From Paenochrobactrum pullorum (GTDB lineage Bacteria; Pseudomonadota; Alphaproteobacteria; Rhizobiales; Rhizobiaceae), in contig NZ_JBHEEH010000006.1 of the NCBI RefSeq assembly GCF_041929845.1, forward strand, positions 62,001 through 126,000: a stretch of 64,000 bases of DNA, in the 5' to 3' direction. The position numbers were made by a program, and so were the translations under genes. Of the stretch, positions 42,521-50,122 are shown piece by piece; position 1 is the stretch's first letter, and every line of letters begins with the position of its first letter. Under the pieces are notes generated by a model that was given only the letters and a program-made list of their open reading frames with translations, ran no database searches and was not told where the DNA came from.

Positions 42521-43648
42521 TTATTCGGCCAGAACCTGCTGTTCGTAGACATAATTGCCATCAGCATTTTTCTTCCATTCATACATGACGTAACCCGGCA
42601 ATTCAGCATCACCTTTGGCATCAAAAGAAAGCGCACCAAGTGCTGTCGGGAAAGGTCCCTTTTCTTTCAGTGCTGCAGCTACCTGCTGCGGGTCATTGCT
42701 GCCTGCAGCAGCAGCTGCTGCTGCAATCGCCTGTGCCGCGGCATAAGAGTAGATGGTGTAAGCTTCAGGCTCGAAACCTGCCGCACGGAACTTCTCAACC
42801 AGTTCCTTATTGGCAGGATCCACACGCGGATCAGGACCAAAGGTATTGAGTGTGCCGATCACAGCGTCACCGGCGATTGATGCCAATTCATTATTCACGA
42901 TCGCATCACCGGAAATGACCGGAACCTTCAGGTTGTTTTCGGCCAGCTGTCGGATAAGCAAACCACCTTCAGTGTGGACACCACCCCAATAGATAGCTTC
43001 AACACCAGCAGCTTTTGCTTTGGTGATCAGCGCCGAGAAGTCTTTTTCGCCAACATTGACGCCTTCATAAAGAACTTCTTTCACACCAAGTTCGTTAAAC
43101 TTCTTCTTGGTGGCATCAGCCAGACCCTGACCATAAGGTGTTTTGTCGTGAACGACTGCGATTTTCTTATCTTTGAAATGTTTCGCAATATATTCACCGG
43201 CAACAATACCTTGCTGGTCATCACGGCCACAGGTACGGAACACGTTCCACAGGCCTTTTTCGGTATAAGCTGGGTTGGTCGCACCCGGGCTGATCATCAA
43301 AATACCGTTTTCGGCATAAACATCAGCTGCCGGAATGGCGACGCCTGAATTATAGGGGCCGATCACAAACTGAACACCGTCACCGGCAAATTTATTCGCA
43401 ACCGAAATCCCCTGTTTAGGGTCGGAAACGTCATCGCCAATAACAATTTTGATTTGCTCGCCATTCATACCGCCATTGGCGTTGATTTCAGCAATCGCAG
43501 CCTCTGCGCCCTTCAAAATCTGCGCGCCATAGGTGGCGTTCGGACCCGTCATCGGTGCGCCGACACCCACCAAAACATCAGCCCAGGCACCGCCGCTTAC
43601 TGCCAGCAATGCGGAAAGAGCAACACCAGTAAATAATGTTTTTTTCAA
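42521..43648 (-). CDS. livK: Branched-chain amino acid ABC transporter, substrate-binding protein
   Basis: A 375-residue periplasmic Leu/Ile/Val-type binding protein. The signal peptide (KKTLFTGVALSALLAVSGGAWA) is followed by DVLVGVGAPMTGPNATYGAQ, then NGGMNGEQIKIVIGDD and VIGPYNSGVAIPAAD. The likely start is TTG at 43646-43648, 7 nt from a strong AAAGGGAG site; an ATG 48 bp upstream would give a longer signal and has no good site. It is the last gene of the livHMGF-DUF6867-livK unit and delivers ligand to LivHM. The exact amino acid specificity cannot be read from sequence. Confidence 0.92.
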   Translation of the reverse strand: MKKTLFTGVALSALLAVSGGAWADVLVGVGAPMTGPNATYGAQILKGAEAAIAEINANGGMNGEQIKIVIGDDVSDPKQGISVANKFAGDGVQFVIGPYNSGVAIPAADVYAENGILMISPGATNPAYTEKGLWNVFRTCGRDDQQGIVAGEYIAKHFKDKKIAVVHDKTPYGQGLADATKKKFNELGVKEVLYEGVNVGEKDFSALITKAKAAGVEAIYWGGVHTEGGLLIRQLAENNLKVPVISGDAIVNNELASIAGDAVIGTLNTFGPDPRVDPANKELVEKFRAAGFEPEAYTIYSYAAAQAIAAAAAAAGSNDPQQVAAALKEKGPFPTALGALSFDAKGDAELPGYVMYEWKKNADGNYVYEQQVLAE

Positions 43649-43759
43649 CTTCTCACTCCCTTTATTTTCAATTCCCCGACGGAATAAACCCGTCATTTCC
43701 GTATAATGCTATTTTTAAATTATGCTTATATTAAACGGCCGGTTTAGCTGGATCAGTGA

Positions 43760-44104
43760 CTATTTAGCCCTCCACGACAACATTGATGCCTTTTCATACA
43801 GCCAGCTATATTGGCTGACCATCTGATTAACTCTGGTATATCTGAACCCGATAGAACCAATTATGATCAATATAATCGTATCTACCAGATAATAATGCAA
43901 TGAAAGCATAGTACCTTCGAATAAGGCGTGATGGATGAAGCGCACGGCCACTCCGAGCGGGATCAGATAACACAGCAATGTAGTATAAGGACGCCAAGTC
44001 TGCGCGCATGCGCGCCCTGTCATCCACGCAGCCCAACCGCCAAGCAGGCAGGTGATCAGGATAAACAGCCAGATTGATGGTTCTTCGTAAAGAATTCCCT
44101 GCAT
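43760..44104 (-). CDS. DUF6867 family small membrane protein of the liv operon
   Basis: A 114-residue protein with about three membrane helices (about residues 10-30, 42-58 and 68-87). It begins MQGILYEEPSIWLFILITCLL and ends with a polar tail, VSQYSWLYEKASMLSWRAK. I recognise it as the DUF6867 family found in rhizobial branched-chain amino acid operons. It lies 12 bp downstream of livF and upstream of livK. An accessory role in the transporter is suggested by position only. Residues RACAQTWRPY between the first two helices are conserved-looking. Confidence 0.78.
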   Translation of the reverse strand: MQGILYEEPSIWLFILITCLLGGWAAWMTGRACAQTWRPYTTLLCYLIPLGVAVRFIHHALFEGTMLSLHYYLVDTIILIIIGSIGFRYTRVNQMVSQYSWLYEKASMLSWRAK

Positions 44105-44116
44105 GATTTTGCTCCC

Positions 44117-44851
44117 TTAATGCCTTCCGCCTTCGAGATAGGCAGCCCGCACTTCCGGATTTGCCAGTAAATCTACGCCGGAACCGCTCATCGTGATGGA
44201 ACCATTGACCATCACATAGCCACGATCGGCCAGTTTCAACGCACCAAACGCATTCTGCTCCACTAAAAATACAGTCAAACCGCGCGAGCGGTTGAGCTCT
44301 TTAATGGCTTCAAAGATCTGCTTAACGATCAATGGTGCCAAGCCCAATGAAGGTTCATCCAGCAACAGCAAACGCGGACGCGCCATCAATGCACGGGCGA
44401 TAGCAAGCATTTGCTGTTCACCGCCTGAAAGCGTGCCGCCACGTTGATGCATACGCTCTTTCAAACGGGGAAAGAGATCAAACATCAATGCAACATCTTC
44501 TTCAAAGAAGCGCTGATTATCGAGGCTCGCCCCCATTTGCAGATTTTCATAAACCGTCATACGCGGGAAAATGCGTCTGCCTTCAGGTGACTGCGCAATA
44601 CGAAGATGCGCAATCAGATGCGGCGGCGTATTGGTAATATCCTGTCCGTCAAAAATAACACGCCCTGTACGCGCACGCGGCATACCAAAAATCGTCATCA
44701 TCAAGGTCGACTTACCGGCACCATTGGCACCAATGAGGGTGACAATTTCCCCGTCATTCACAACCATATCAATGCCCTTAAGCGCACAAATATTGCCGTA
44801 ATAAGTTTCAACCTTATCGATCACCAGAAGCGGATTTTTATCCTGCATCAT
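44117..44851 (-). CDS. livF: Branched-chain amino acid ABC transporter, ATP-binding protein LivF
   Basis: A 244-residue ABC ATPase. Walker A GANGAGKS lies at 41-48, the LivF-type sequence SPEGRRIFPRMTVYENLQMGA is near residue 91, the signature is GGTLSGGEQQMLAIARALM and Walker B is RLLLLDEPSLGLAP. Its ATG overlaps the livG stop by 4 bp (ATGA), so it is translationally coupled. With LivG it powers the LivHM permease. Length is normal, in contrast to the extended LivG. Confidence 0.95.
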   Translation of the reverse strand: MMQDKNPLLVIDKVETYYGNICALKGIDMVVNDGEIVTLIGANGAGKSTLMMTIFGMPRARTGRVIFDGQDITNTPPHLIAHLRIAQSPEGRRIFPRMTVYENLQMGASLDNQRFFEEDVALMFDLFPRLKERMHQRGGTLSGGEQQMLAIARALMARPRLLLLDEPSLGLAPLIVKQIFEAIKELNRSRGLTVFLVEQNAFGALKLADRGYVMVNGSITMSGSGVDLLANPEVRAAYLEGGRH

Positions 44852-46125
44852 TCATCCCCTTCAGTCTGAGTTTTATGACTGGTAGGGACATTTCCTGCCT
44901 CAACCCGCTTTGAAAACTCCGTATCCTGTCCGGCAGTCAGCAACTTTGCCTGCCCCACCCAATCTTCACGCTCAATCCGGCCACCGAAGGCGAGAAAAGC
45001 ATCAAATTCGGCAATATCGGCTTCATCCCAAGCTGCAATCTGATCAAAGTGGAAAATGCCGTGCTTGTTCAGTTTTTCTTCGTTCACCGCACCGACACCT
45101 TTAATCAGGGTCAAATTATCCGGTGCATCGCCGCGTGGTGCCTGAAGCGCGCCTTTAGGCATAAAGCTTGACGCAAGCTTTTCTTCAGCGGCATGATCAC
45201 CCTGTTCAGCCAAAGCTTCCTTAGCCAAAGCGACAGTCACAAAATCAGCTGCATTACCGCTGGCAGGAGCATCTTCAATCAGCTCCGCCACTTCATCATC
45301 ATCAACACCCAGATAGGCCGCAATCACTTTCGGATCATCACGGACAAATTCCGGTGTGCCGTCAGAGATTTTGGTGCCATATTCCAGCACGATGACATGG
45401 TCGGAGATTTCCATAACCACCGACATATCGTGCTCGATGAGCAAAATAGAGGTGCCGGTTTCATTTTTAATATCCAACAACAGCTTGTTGAGCTGCGCCG
45501 ACTCACGCGGATTAAGACCAGCTGCCGGCTCATCCAGACAAAGCATTTCCGGTTCGGTGCACATGGCGCGGGCAATTTCCAAGCGCCGCTGATCACCATA
45601 AGGCAGATCCCCGGCCGGATCATCAGCACGCTCAATCAAATTGATTTTTTCAAGCCAACGGCTGGCTTTTTCAATCGATTCCTTGGCGGCACGCTTGTAA
45701 GCCGGCAATCCCAATAGGCCGAGAATTGTATAACCGGATGAAGTCATCAGCTTATTATGCTGTGCGACCAGCAAATTTTCCAAAACTGTCAGGCCGGTAA
45801 ACAGGCGAATATTCTGGAATGTTCGTGCCACATGCGCTTTCTGCGTGATTTTAAAATCAGGCAACCGTTCCAGCAAAAACTGTTCGCCGGATTTTCGCGT
45901 CATCGTCAACATACCGCCGGTTGGTTTATAAAAACCGGTAATGCAGTTGAACACGGTGGTTTTACCGGCACCATTGGGGCCGATAATTGCAGTAATTTCA
46001 CCACGCTTGACATTAAAAGACAGGTCATTGATTGCAACCAGTCCGCCAAAGCGCATGGATAAATGTTCTACCTTGAGAATATCATCTCCGGTCATATTGG
46101 CGGACATCATATGTGCTTTATCCAT
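44848..46125 (-). CDS. livG: LivG ATP-binding protein with C-terminal helix-hairpin-helix extension
   Basis: A 425-residue protein; ordinary LivG is about 250-290. The N-terminal ABC domain is complete: Walker A GPNGAGKT (49-56), QNIRLFTGLTVLENLLVAQ, the signature-like DLPYGDQRRLEIARAM, Walker B EMLCLDEPAAGLNP, and the LivG ending VIVLEYGTKISDGTPEFVRDDPKVIAAYLGVDDDE. After an acidic linker, residues 336-396 form a helix-hairpin-helix-like module (LTLIKGVGAVNEEKLNKHGI, FHFDQIAAWDEADI, REDWVGQAKLL), the same type seen at the C-terminus of alphaproteobacterial NuoE. The gene overlaps livM by one base and livF by four. Confidence 0.93.
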   Translation of the reverse strand: MDKAHMMSANMTGDDILKVEHLSMRFGGLVAINDLSFNVKRGEITAIIGPNGAGKTTVFNCITGFYKPTGGMLTMTRKSGEQFLLERLPDFKITQKAHVARTFQNIRLFTGLTVLENLLVAQHNKLMTSSGYTILGLLGLPAYKRAAKESIEKASRWLEKINLIERADDPAGDLPYGDQRRLEIARAMCTEPEMLCLDEPAAGLNPRESAQLNKLLLDIKNETGTSILLIEHDMSVVMEISDHVIVLEYGTKISDGTPEFVRDDPKVIAAYLGVDDDEVAELIEDAPASGNAADFVTVALAKEALAEQGDHAAEEKLASSFMPKGALQAPRGDAPDNLTLIKGVGAVNEEKLNKHGIFHFDQIAAWDEADIAEFDAFLAFGGRIEREDWVGQAKLLTAGQDTEFSKRVEAGNVPTSHKTQTEGDE

Positions 46126-47501
46126 TAGCCATGCCCTTCCTTGGTAAAGGCACCTGACACCATTTTTTTACTATGCAGAAATGCACTTGGCTCTCGTTTT
46201 CCGACAAAACCACGCGGTTTCCAAACCATCATCACCACCATCGCCAGACCGAAAATCAGCATACGATAGAGTTCCGGCGTAAAGTTTGGCCCGAAAATAG
46301 CTTTGAGGAAGGTCATGTCACGCAGGATTTCCGTACCGCCAATCATTACGATGGCTGCCACAGCAATGCCCATGAGTGAGCCCATACCGCCCAGAACCAC
46401 GATCGCCAGAATGACGGCAGATTCGAGGAAAACAAAGGATTCCGGACTAACAAAACCCTGACGTGCAGCAAAGAACGAGCCCGCAAAACCGCCAAACATA
46501 GCACCCGTTGCAAAAGCGGTAAGCTTTGTCGTGGTGGTATTGATCCCCAATGAACGGCAGGCAATCTCATCCTCGCGCAATGCTTCCCACGCACGGCCAA
46601 CCGGCATCCGACGCATTCTGATGGTAACCCATGCCGTCAGCAGAGCCAAAAACAGGATCACATAATAAAGGAAGATTTTATAATGTGCCGCCGAGAAAGA
46701 CAGGCCGAAAGTTGCCGCAAAACCATTGGGTGTTGCATTAAACGGAATGCCGAAGAAAGTAGCCTTGGCGATACCCGAGACGCCGAATGTTCCCTTAGTG
46801 ACATCCGTCCAGTTGATCAAGACAAGGCGGATAATTTCACCAAATGCCAGTGTCACGATCGCAAGATAGTCACCCCGCAGACGCAGCACCGGAAAGCCTA
46901 AGATAACGCCCCAAAGTGCTGCAAAAATACCGGCCATGGGCAGCAAAATCCAGAAGGACAAACCCCAATAGCTTGAAATCAATGCATAAGAGTAAGCGCC
47001 AACGGCATAGAAAGCGACATAACCGAGATCGAGCAAGCCTGCCAGCCCGACAACAATATTAAGCCCCCATGCCAACATTACATAGATCAGAATCTGGACG
47101 CCAAAATTATCGACCCATTTCAATGATCCCTGCATACCAAAAACATTGACGATAAACACGGGATAGATAAGCAGAATTGCAATGCCGATCTGGGCAATAT
47201 GTTTACCGAAAAAAGACTGGCTTTCTGCCTTAACAGGCTTTGCTGCTTTTGCCATTTTGCGCTTATCCAGCCACGGCTCAAGAAATGCCTTGAACAGAAA
47301 GCGCCCGACTGCCGCAATCGCCACAATTATGAAAAGCTGCGGCCAGCGTGTGGTCAGTATTAATTGGTTGTTAATGTTTTGATCGGTCTTGAAACCGACA
47401 ATCAGTACAAAGAGTCCCAAAGCCAGCAGACCGGCTATGATCCCTTCGCGAATTGCTTTACCGAATACGGAGTCAGCCTGTGAAGACGATTTGAGCGCCA
47501 T
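46125..47501 (-). CDS. livM: Branched-chain amino acid ABC transporter, permease LivM
   Basis: A 458-residue permease with about ten or more membrane helices. An N-terminal extension of two extra helices (about residues 15-70) precedes the core, which starts near IAQIGIAILLIYPVFIVNVFG. Family motifs are GLAGLLDLGYVAFYAVGAYSYAL and the EAA-like VGRAWEALREDEIACRSLGIN, followed by FAAGSFF-type sequence. It begins two bases after the livH stop and ends overlapping the livG start by one base (TAATG), so translation of the operon is tightly coupled. Confidence 0.94.
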   Translation of the reverse strand: MALKSSSQADSVFGKAIREGIIAGLLALGLFVLIVGFKTDQNINNQLILTTRWPQLFIIVAIAAVGRFLFKAFLEPWLDKRKMAKAAKPVKAESQSFFGKHIAQIGIAILLIYPVFIVNVFGMQGSLKWVDNFGVQILIYVMLAWGLNIVVGLAGLLDLGYVAFYAVGAYSYALISSYWGLSFWILLPMAGIFAALWGVILGFPVLRLRGDYLAIVTLAFGEIIRLVLINWTDVTKGTFGVSGIAKATFFGIPFNATPNGFAATFGLSFSAAHYKIFLYYVILFLALLTAWVTIRMRRMPVGRAWEALREDEIACRSLGINTTTTKLTAFATGAMFGGFAGSFFAARQGFVSPESFVFLESAVILAIVVLGGMGSLMGIAVAAIVMIGGTEILRDMTFLKAIFGPNFTPELYRMLIFGLAMVVMMVWKPRGFVGKREPSAFLHSKKMVSGAFTKEGHG

Positions 47502-47503
47502 GA

Positions 47504-48412
47504 TTACACCTTTTCGACTTCTGGACGACCGAGAATACCGGACGGCATAAAGATCAGTACGATGGCAAGAATGGAGAATGCCGCGACGTCTTTATAATCA
47601 ATCGAGAAATATGCCGACCAAAGCGCTTCAATCAGGCCGATGAGCAAACCTCCCACAACCGCGCCAGGGAGCGAACCGATACCGCCAAGAACCGCCGCGG
47701 TGAATGCCTTGACCCCTGGTGTAAAACCATCAGCAAAAGAAATAACACCGTAGAATGTCAGGTAGAGCGTACCGGCAACTGCCGCCAGCATTGCACCCAT
47801 CACAAAGGTCAGCGAAATCACACGGTCAACATTGATGCCGAGCAGTGCCGCCATTTTACGATCCTGCTCACAGGCACGTTGCGCGCGGCCAAGCGATGTA
47901 CGGTTAACCACATACCAGAAAGCTGCCAGCAGAATTGCCGTTACAACAACGACCACGATCTGTTTCAGCGAAATCGTCACATTACTACCAAACAGGGAAT
48001 ATGAATCATTGATGAGGTTCGGGATCGGTTTGTTGCGCGGCCCCTGTGTGACCTGCACAAAGTTGGACAAAGCAATCGACATACCGATTGCGGTAATCAA
48101 CGGTGCCAAACGGAAAGATCCGCGCAATGGCCGGTAAGCCACACGCTCAATTGCCCAGCTCCAAAGACCTGTCAGCAACATCGCCACGATCATCATGATC
48201 AGCAATGCCAAAGCCACAGGTAAAGCACCGATAAATGTCGTGATAATTAAAAAAACAATCAGCGCCATAAATGCGCCAAGCATAAAGACATCACCATGAG
48301 CAAAGTTAATCATGCCGATGATGCCATAAACCATCGTATAGCCGATGGCGATCAGGCCGTAGATCGAACCGAGCGCTAGCCCATTGATCACTTGCTGAAG
48401 GAAATATTCCAT
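47504..48412 (-). CDS. livH: Branched-chain amino acid ABC transporter, permease LivH
   Basis: A 302-residue permease with about eight membrane helices. It opens MEYFLQQVINGLALGSIYGLIAIGYTMVYGIIGMINFAHGD, the classic LivH N-terminus (that stretch covers roughly residues 1-40), and contains the EAA loop LGRAQRACEQDRKMAALLGIN and the end block GLIEALWSAYFS. The ATG at 48410-48412 is preferred over one 15 bp upstream because it has a GGGTGG site. It is the promoter-proximal gene of the liv operon. A 416-bp gap separates it from the divergent DUF883 gene. Confidence 0.94.
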   Translation of the reverse strand: MEYFLQQVINGLALGSIYGLIAIGYTMVYGIIGMINFAHGDVFMLGAFMALIVFLIITTFIGALPVALALLIMMIVAMLLTGLWSWAIERVAYRPLRGSFRLAPLITAIGMSIALSNFVQVTQGPRNKPIPNLINDSYSLFGSNVTISLKQIVVVVVTAILLAAFWYVVNRTSLGRAQRACEQDRKMAALLGINVDRVISLTFVMGAMLAAVAGTLYLTFYGVISFADGFTPGVKAFTAAVLGGIGSLPGAVVGGLLIGLIEALWSAYFSIDYKDVAAFSILAIVLIFMPSGILGRPEVEKV

Positions 48413-48828
48413 CGAAGAGCCACCCATTATTTTATGCGGGACGTTATAATTATGCCCTAAACGGCTTGGTTGTTATCCCTAAAAACCAAAACTAAACGCT
48501 GTATTACGGAATGCAAGCGATTTTCATATCAGACATTCGGCTAATAGAGATGTAACGAACCAGTAAAAATCAATTAAAATACTGATAATAAAGATTTTTT
48601 GAGTTAAAATTTACACGTAATAATTGTAATTATCTCCCTATGCAACGCATTTCAAAACGACCATTTTCTCCCAAGAAATAACCTATTTGAGTCGGCGGTT
48701 TATAATTTGTGAAAAAATTTCTTATCTGCAACGGAACCAACATCAAATTCGTTCGTTCTTACCACACAGCATTAGAAAAACTTTGAAGTTTAATGCGGTG
48801 CGTAAATTATGGTTTTAAGGAGTTAGAC
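48413..48828. other. Gene-free divergent region between livH and the DUF883 gene
   Basis: This 416-bp AT-rich region holds the promoters of both transcription units. The only element I can name is the EcfG-type promoter at 48733-48757, facing the DUF883 gene. Nothing else is recognised. Confidence 0.5.
48733..48757 (+). promoter_or_regulatory. EcfG (general stress sigma) type promoter
   Basis: GGAAC (48733-48737), then exactly 16 nt, then CGTT (48754-48757) matches the alphaproteobacterial EcfG consensus GGAAC-N16/17-CGTT. It lies about 70 bp before the DUF883 ribosome-binding site and points toward it. Confidence 0.7.
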
Positions 48829-49137
48829 ATGGCATCATCAACGGATAAAACCGCAGCAGAACTACGCGATGCACTGGAAGCGCAAGTTGCAGAAATGCGC
48901 AAAGAAATCGCTGCTTTGAGTAAATCCCTGTCGAAGAAAGGCTCAAGTCTTGCCAGCACTGCTGAAGACACAGCATCAGAGTTCTATGATGTTGTGCGTG
49001 AGCGTGGCGCACAGGCAGCCGATAAAGTGTCTGAGCAAGCTCGTATCGTAAAAGAAACCGCGCGGGAAAATCCGATTGCAACGCTCGCCGTTGTTGCTGG
49101 TATCAGTCTGCTTGTTGGCCTCATCGCCCGCAAATAG
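48829..49137 (+). CDS. DUF883 (ElaB/YqjD-like) C-tail membrane protein
   Basis: A 102-residue protein of the DUF883 family. A long charged helical region (about residues 5-75, AAELRDALEAQVAEMRKEIAALS and so on) is followed by the motif ARENPIATLAVVAGISLLVGLIARK, a single C-terminal membrane helix ending in RK. In E. coli, YqjD binds ribosomes at the membrane in stationary phase. The ATG at 48829 follows AAGGAG with 6-nt spacing. The EcfG-type promoter upstream fits a stress or stationary-phase role, which is inference. Confidence 0.9.
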   Translation: MASSTDKTAAELRDALEAQVAEMRKEIAALSKSLSKKGSSLASTAEDTASEFYDVVRERGAQAADKVSEQARIVKETARENPIATLAVVAGISLLVGLIARK

Positions 49138-49192
49138 AGATGTAGCATTGTTCTTTTAGGCAACATTGAGAGCCATCTATTGCCAAAAACAG

Positions 49193-49228
49193 CCGATGAA
49201 CATTTGCCATGACTTAAATGTTCATCGG
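49193..49228 (+). repeat. Perfect 13-bp hairpin downstream of the DUF883 gene
   Basis: Arms 49193-49205 and 49216-49228 are exact complements around a 10-nt loop, without a T-run. It directly precedes a second strong hairpin. Confidence 0.75.
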
Positions 49229-49236
49229 TCAAAAGC

Positions 49237-49289
49237 GAGGGTGAGCCTCTTCCCCCCCCCTCTAGAGAGCTCACCCTCCTTTTTATTTT
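49237..49289 (+). terminator. Terminator with a C9-containing loop
   Basis: GAGGGTGAGC (49237-49246) pairs with GCTCACCCTC (49269-49278), extended by CTCT/AGAG with one bulged A. The loop contains nine consecutive Cs (49252-49260). CTTTTTATTTT follows. Confidence 0.8.
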
Positions 49290-49404
49290 GTATTTGCTCA
49301 ATTTTATCTCACATATCATGGCTTGGGTATTTAGCCGGCCCTTACAATTTCGGCAAATTGAAAATCGCTTTTGCTTGATTGGCTCGTTATCTCGGGAGTA
49401 ATAT

Positions 49405-49551
49405 ATGAACCGCAATACGCTTTACTTGCTACTTGGCGCGCTGATCGTCGTGATTATTGGTTTTAGTGTTTATGCATATAAACAAGAAACCAAGCCATCC
49501 GGCGTCGAACTCAAAATTAATGAAAATGGTGTTTCGGTCGAGCAAAACTGA
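49405..49551 (+). CDS. 48-residue single-span membrane peptide
   Basis: A short gene encoding an N-terminal membrane helix, TLYLLLGALIVVIIGFSVYAY (about residues 5-25, given here loosely), and a polar tail rich in Lys/Glu, KPSGVELKINENGVSVEQN. The ATG at 49405 has a CGGGAG site with 6-nt spacing, and a strong terminator follows 45 bp after the stop. I recall very similar short proteins in many rhizobia, with the tail VEL-I-x-x-x-G-V/I-S-V being conserved, but no function. It is probably an inner-membrane protein with the tail in the periplasm or cytoplasm. It sits between DUF883 and the atp genes. Confidence 0.82.
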   Translation: MNRNTLYLLLGALIVVIIGFSVYAYKQETKPSGVELKINENGVSVEQN

Positions 49552-49596
49552 CCGGTTATGCAATTTAACTGCATATATATTTCTATTGTAGACAAT

Positions 49597-49622
49597 AAAA
49601 AACGGGCTTTCGCCCGTTTTTT
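49597..49622. terminator. Bidirectional terminator between the small membrane gene and atpC
   Basis: AAAAAACGGGC (49597-49607) pairs with GCCCGTTTTTT (49612-49622) around TTTC. It is symmetrical and lies between convergent units. Confidence 0.92.
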
Positions 49623-49644
49623 ATATTCCAGCCATGAAACAAGT

Positions 49645-50052
49645 TTATGCGGGCAGAACTGAGCCCTGCAAAGTCATCAACTGGTGCAAGAATGCTTCCA
49701 GCTTGGTACGATGTTCATGATTGTCACTATTTTCTAAAGAGTCACGCGCTTCATCGATACGACGCTGCAAATCGGAACGATCCAATTCGTCAATATGGGT
49801 TGCCGATTCTGCCAGGATAGAACAGCCATTTGGCGAAATATCAGCAAAACCACCATAAACAACGTAAGAATCAGTTTTGCCATCTGCAGTTTTAACACTG
49901 ACGATGCCCGGCATGATTGTTGTCATCAGGGGCGAATGTCCGGCAAGCGCGGTCAAATAGCCTTCGCTGCCCGGAATGACGACTTCCGTTACTTGCGTCG
50001 AAAGCAGAAGTCGCTCAGGCGACACCAGTTCGAATTGGAAAGCTACAGACAT
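49645..50052 (-). CDS. atpC: ATP synthase F1, epsilon subunit
   Basis: A 135-residue epsilon subunit, part of the rotary stalk and an inhibitor of ATP hydrolysis. The N-terminal beta-sandwich begins VAFQFELVSPERLLLSTQVTEVVIPGSEGYL and includes HSPLMTTIMPG. The C-terminal helical pair contains LQRRIDEARDSLENS. It is the last gene of atpHAGDC on the minus strand, 70 bp after atpD, and the operon ends at the symmetrical terminator beyond it. The F0 genes are not in this window, as expected for rhizobia, where F0 and F1 are encoded separately. Confidence 0.96.
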   Translation of the reverse strand: MSVAFQFELVSPERLLLSTQVTEVVIPGSEGYLTALAGHSPLMTTIMPGIVSVKTADGKTDSYVVYGGFADISPNGCSILAESATHIDELDRSDLQRRIDEARDSLENSDNHEHRTKLEAFLHQLMTLQGSVLPA

Positions 50053-50122
50053 GGGTTCTCACTCAGATTGCTAAACAGACTGTAAATCCCAGCAGGAGAA
50101 TACCTGCCGGGACTTCAACTTA

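Noticed and set aside
49252..49260. C9 homopolymer as a phase-variation tract
   Set aside because: It lies in a terminator loop outside any coding frame or promoter spacer, so slippage would not switch a gene.
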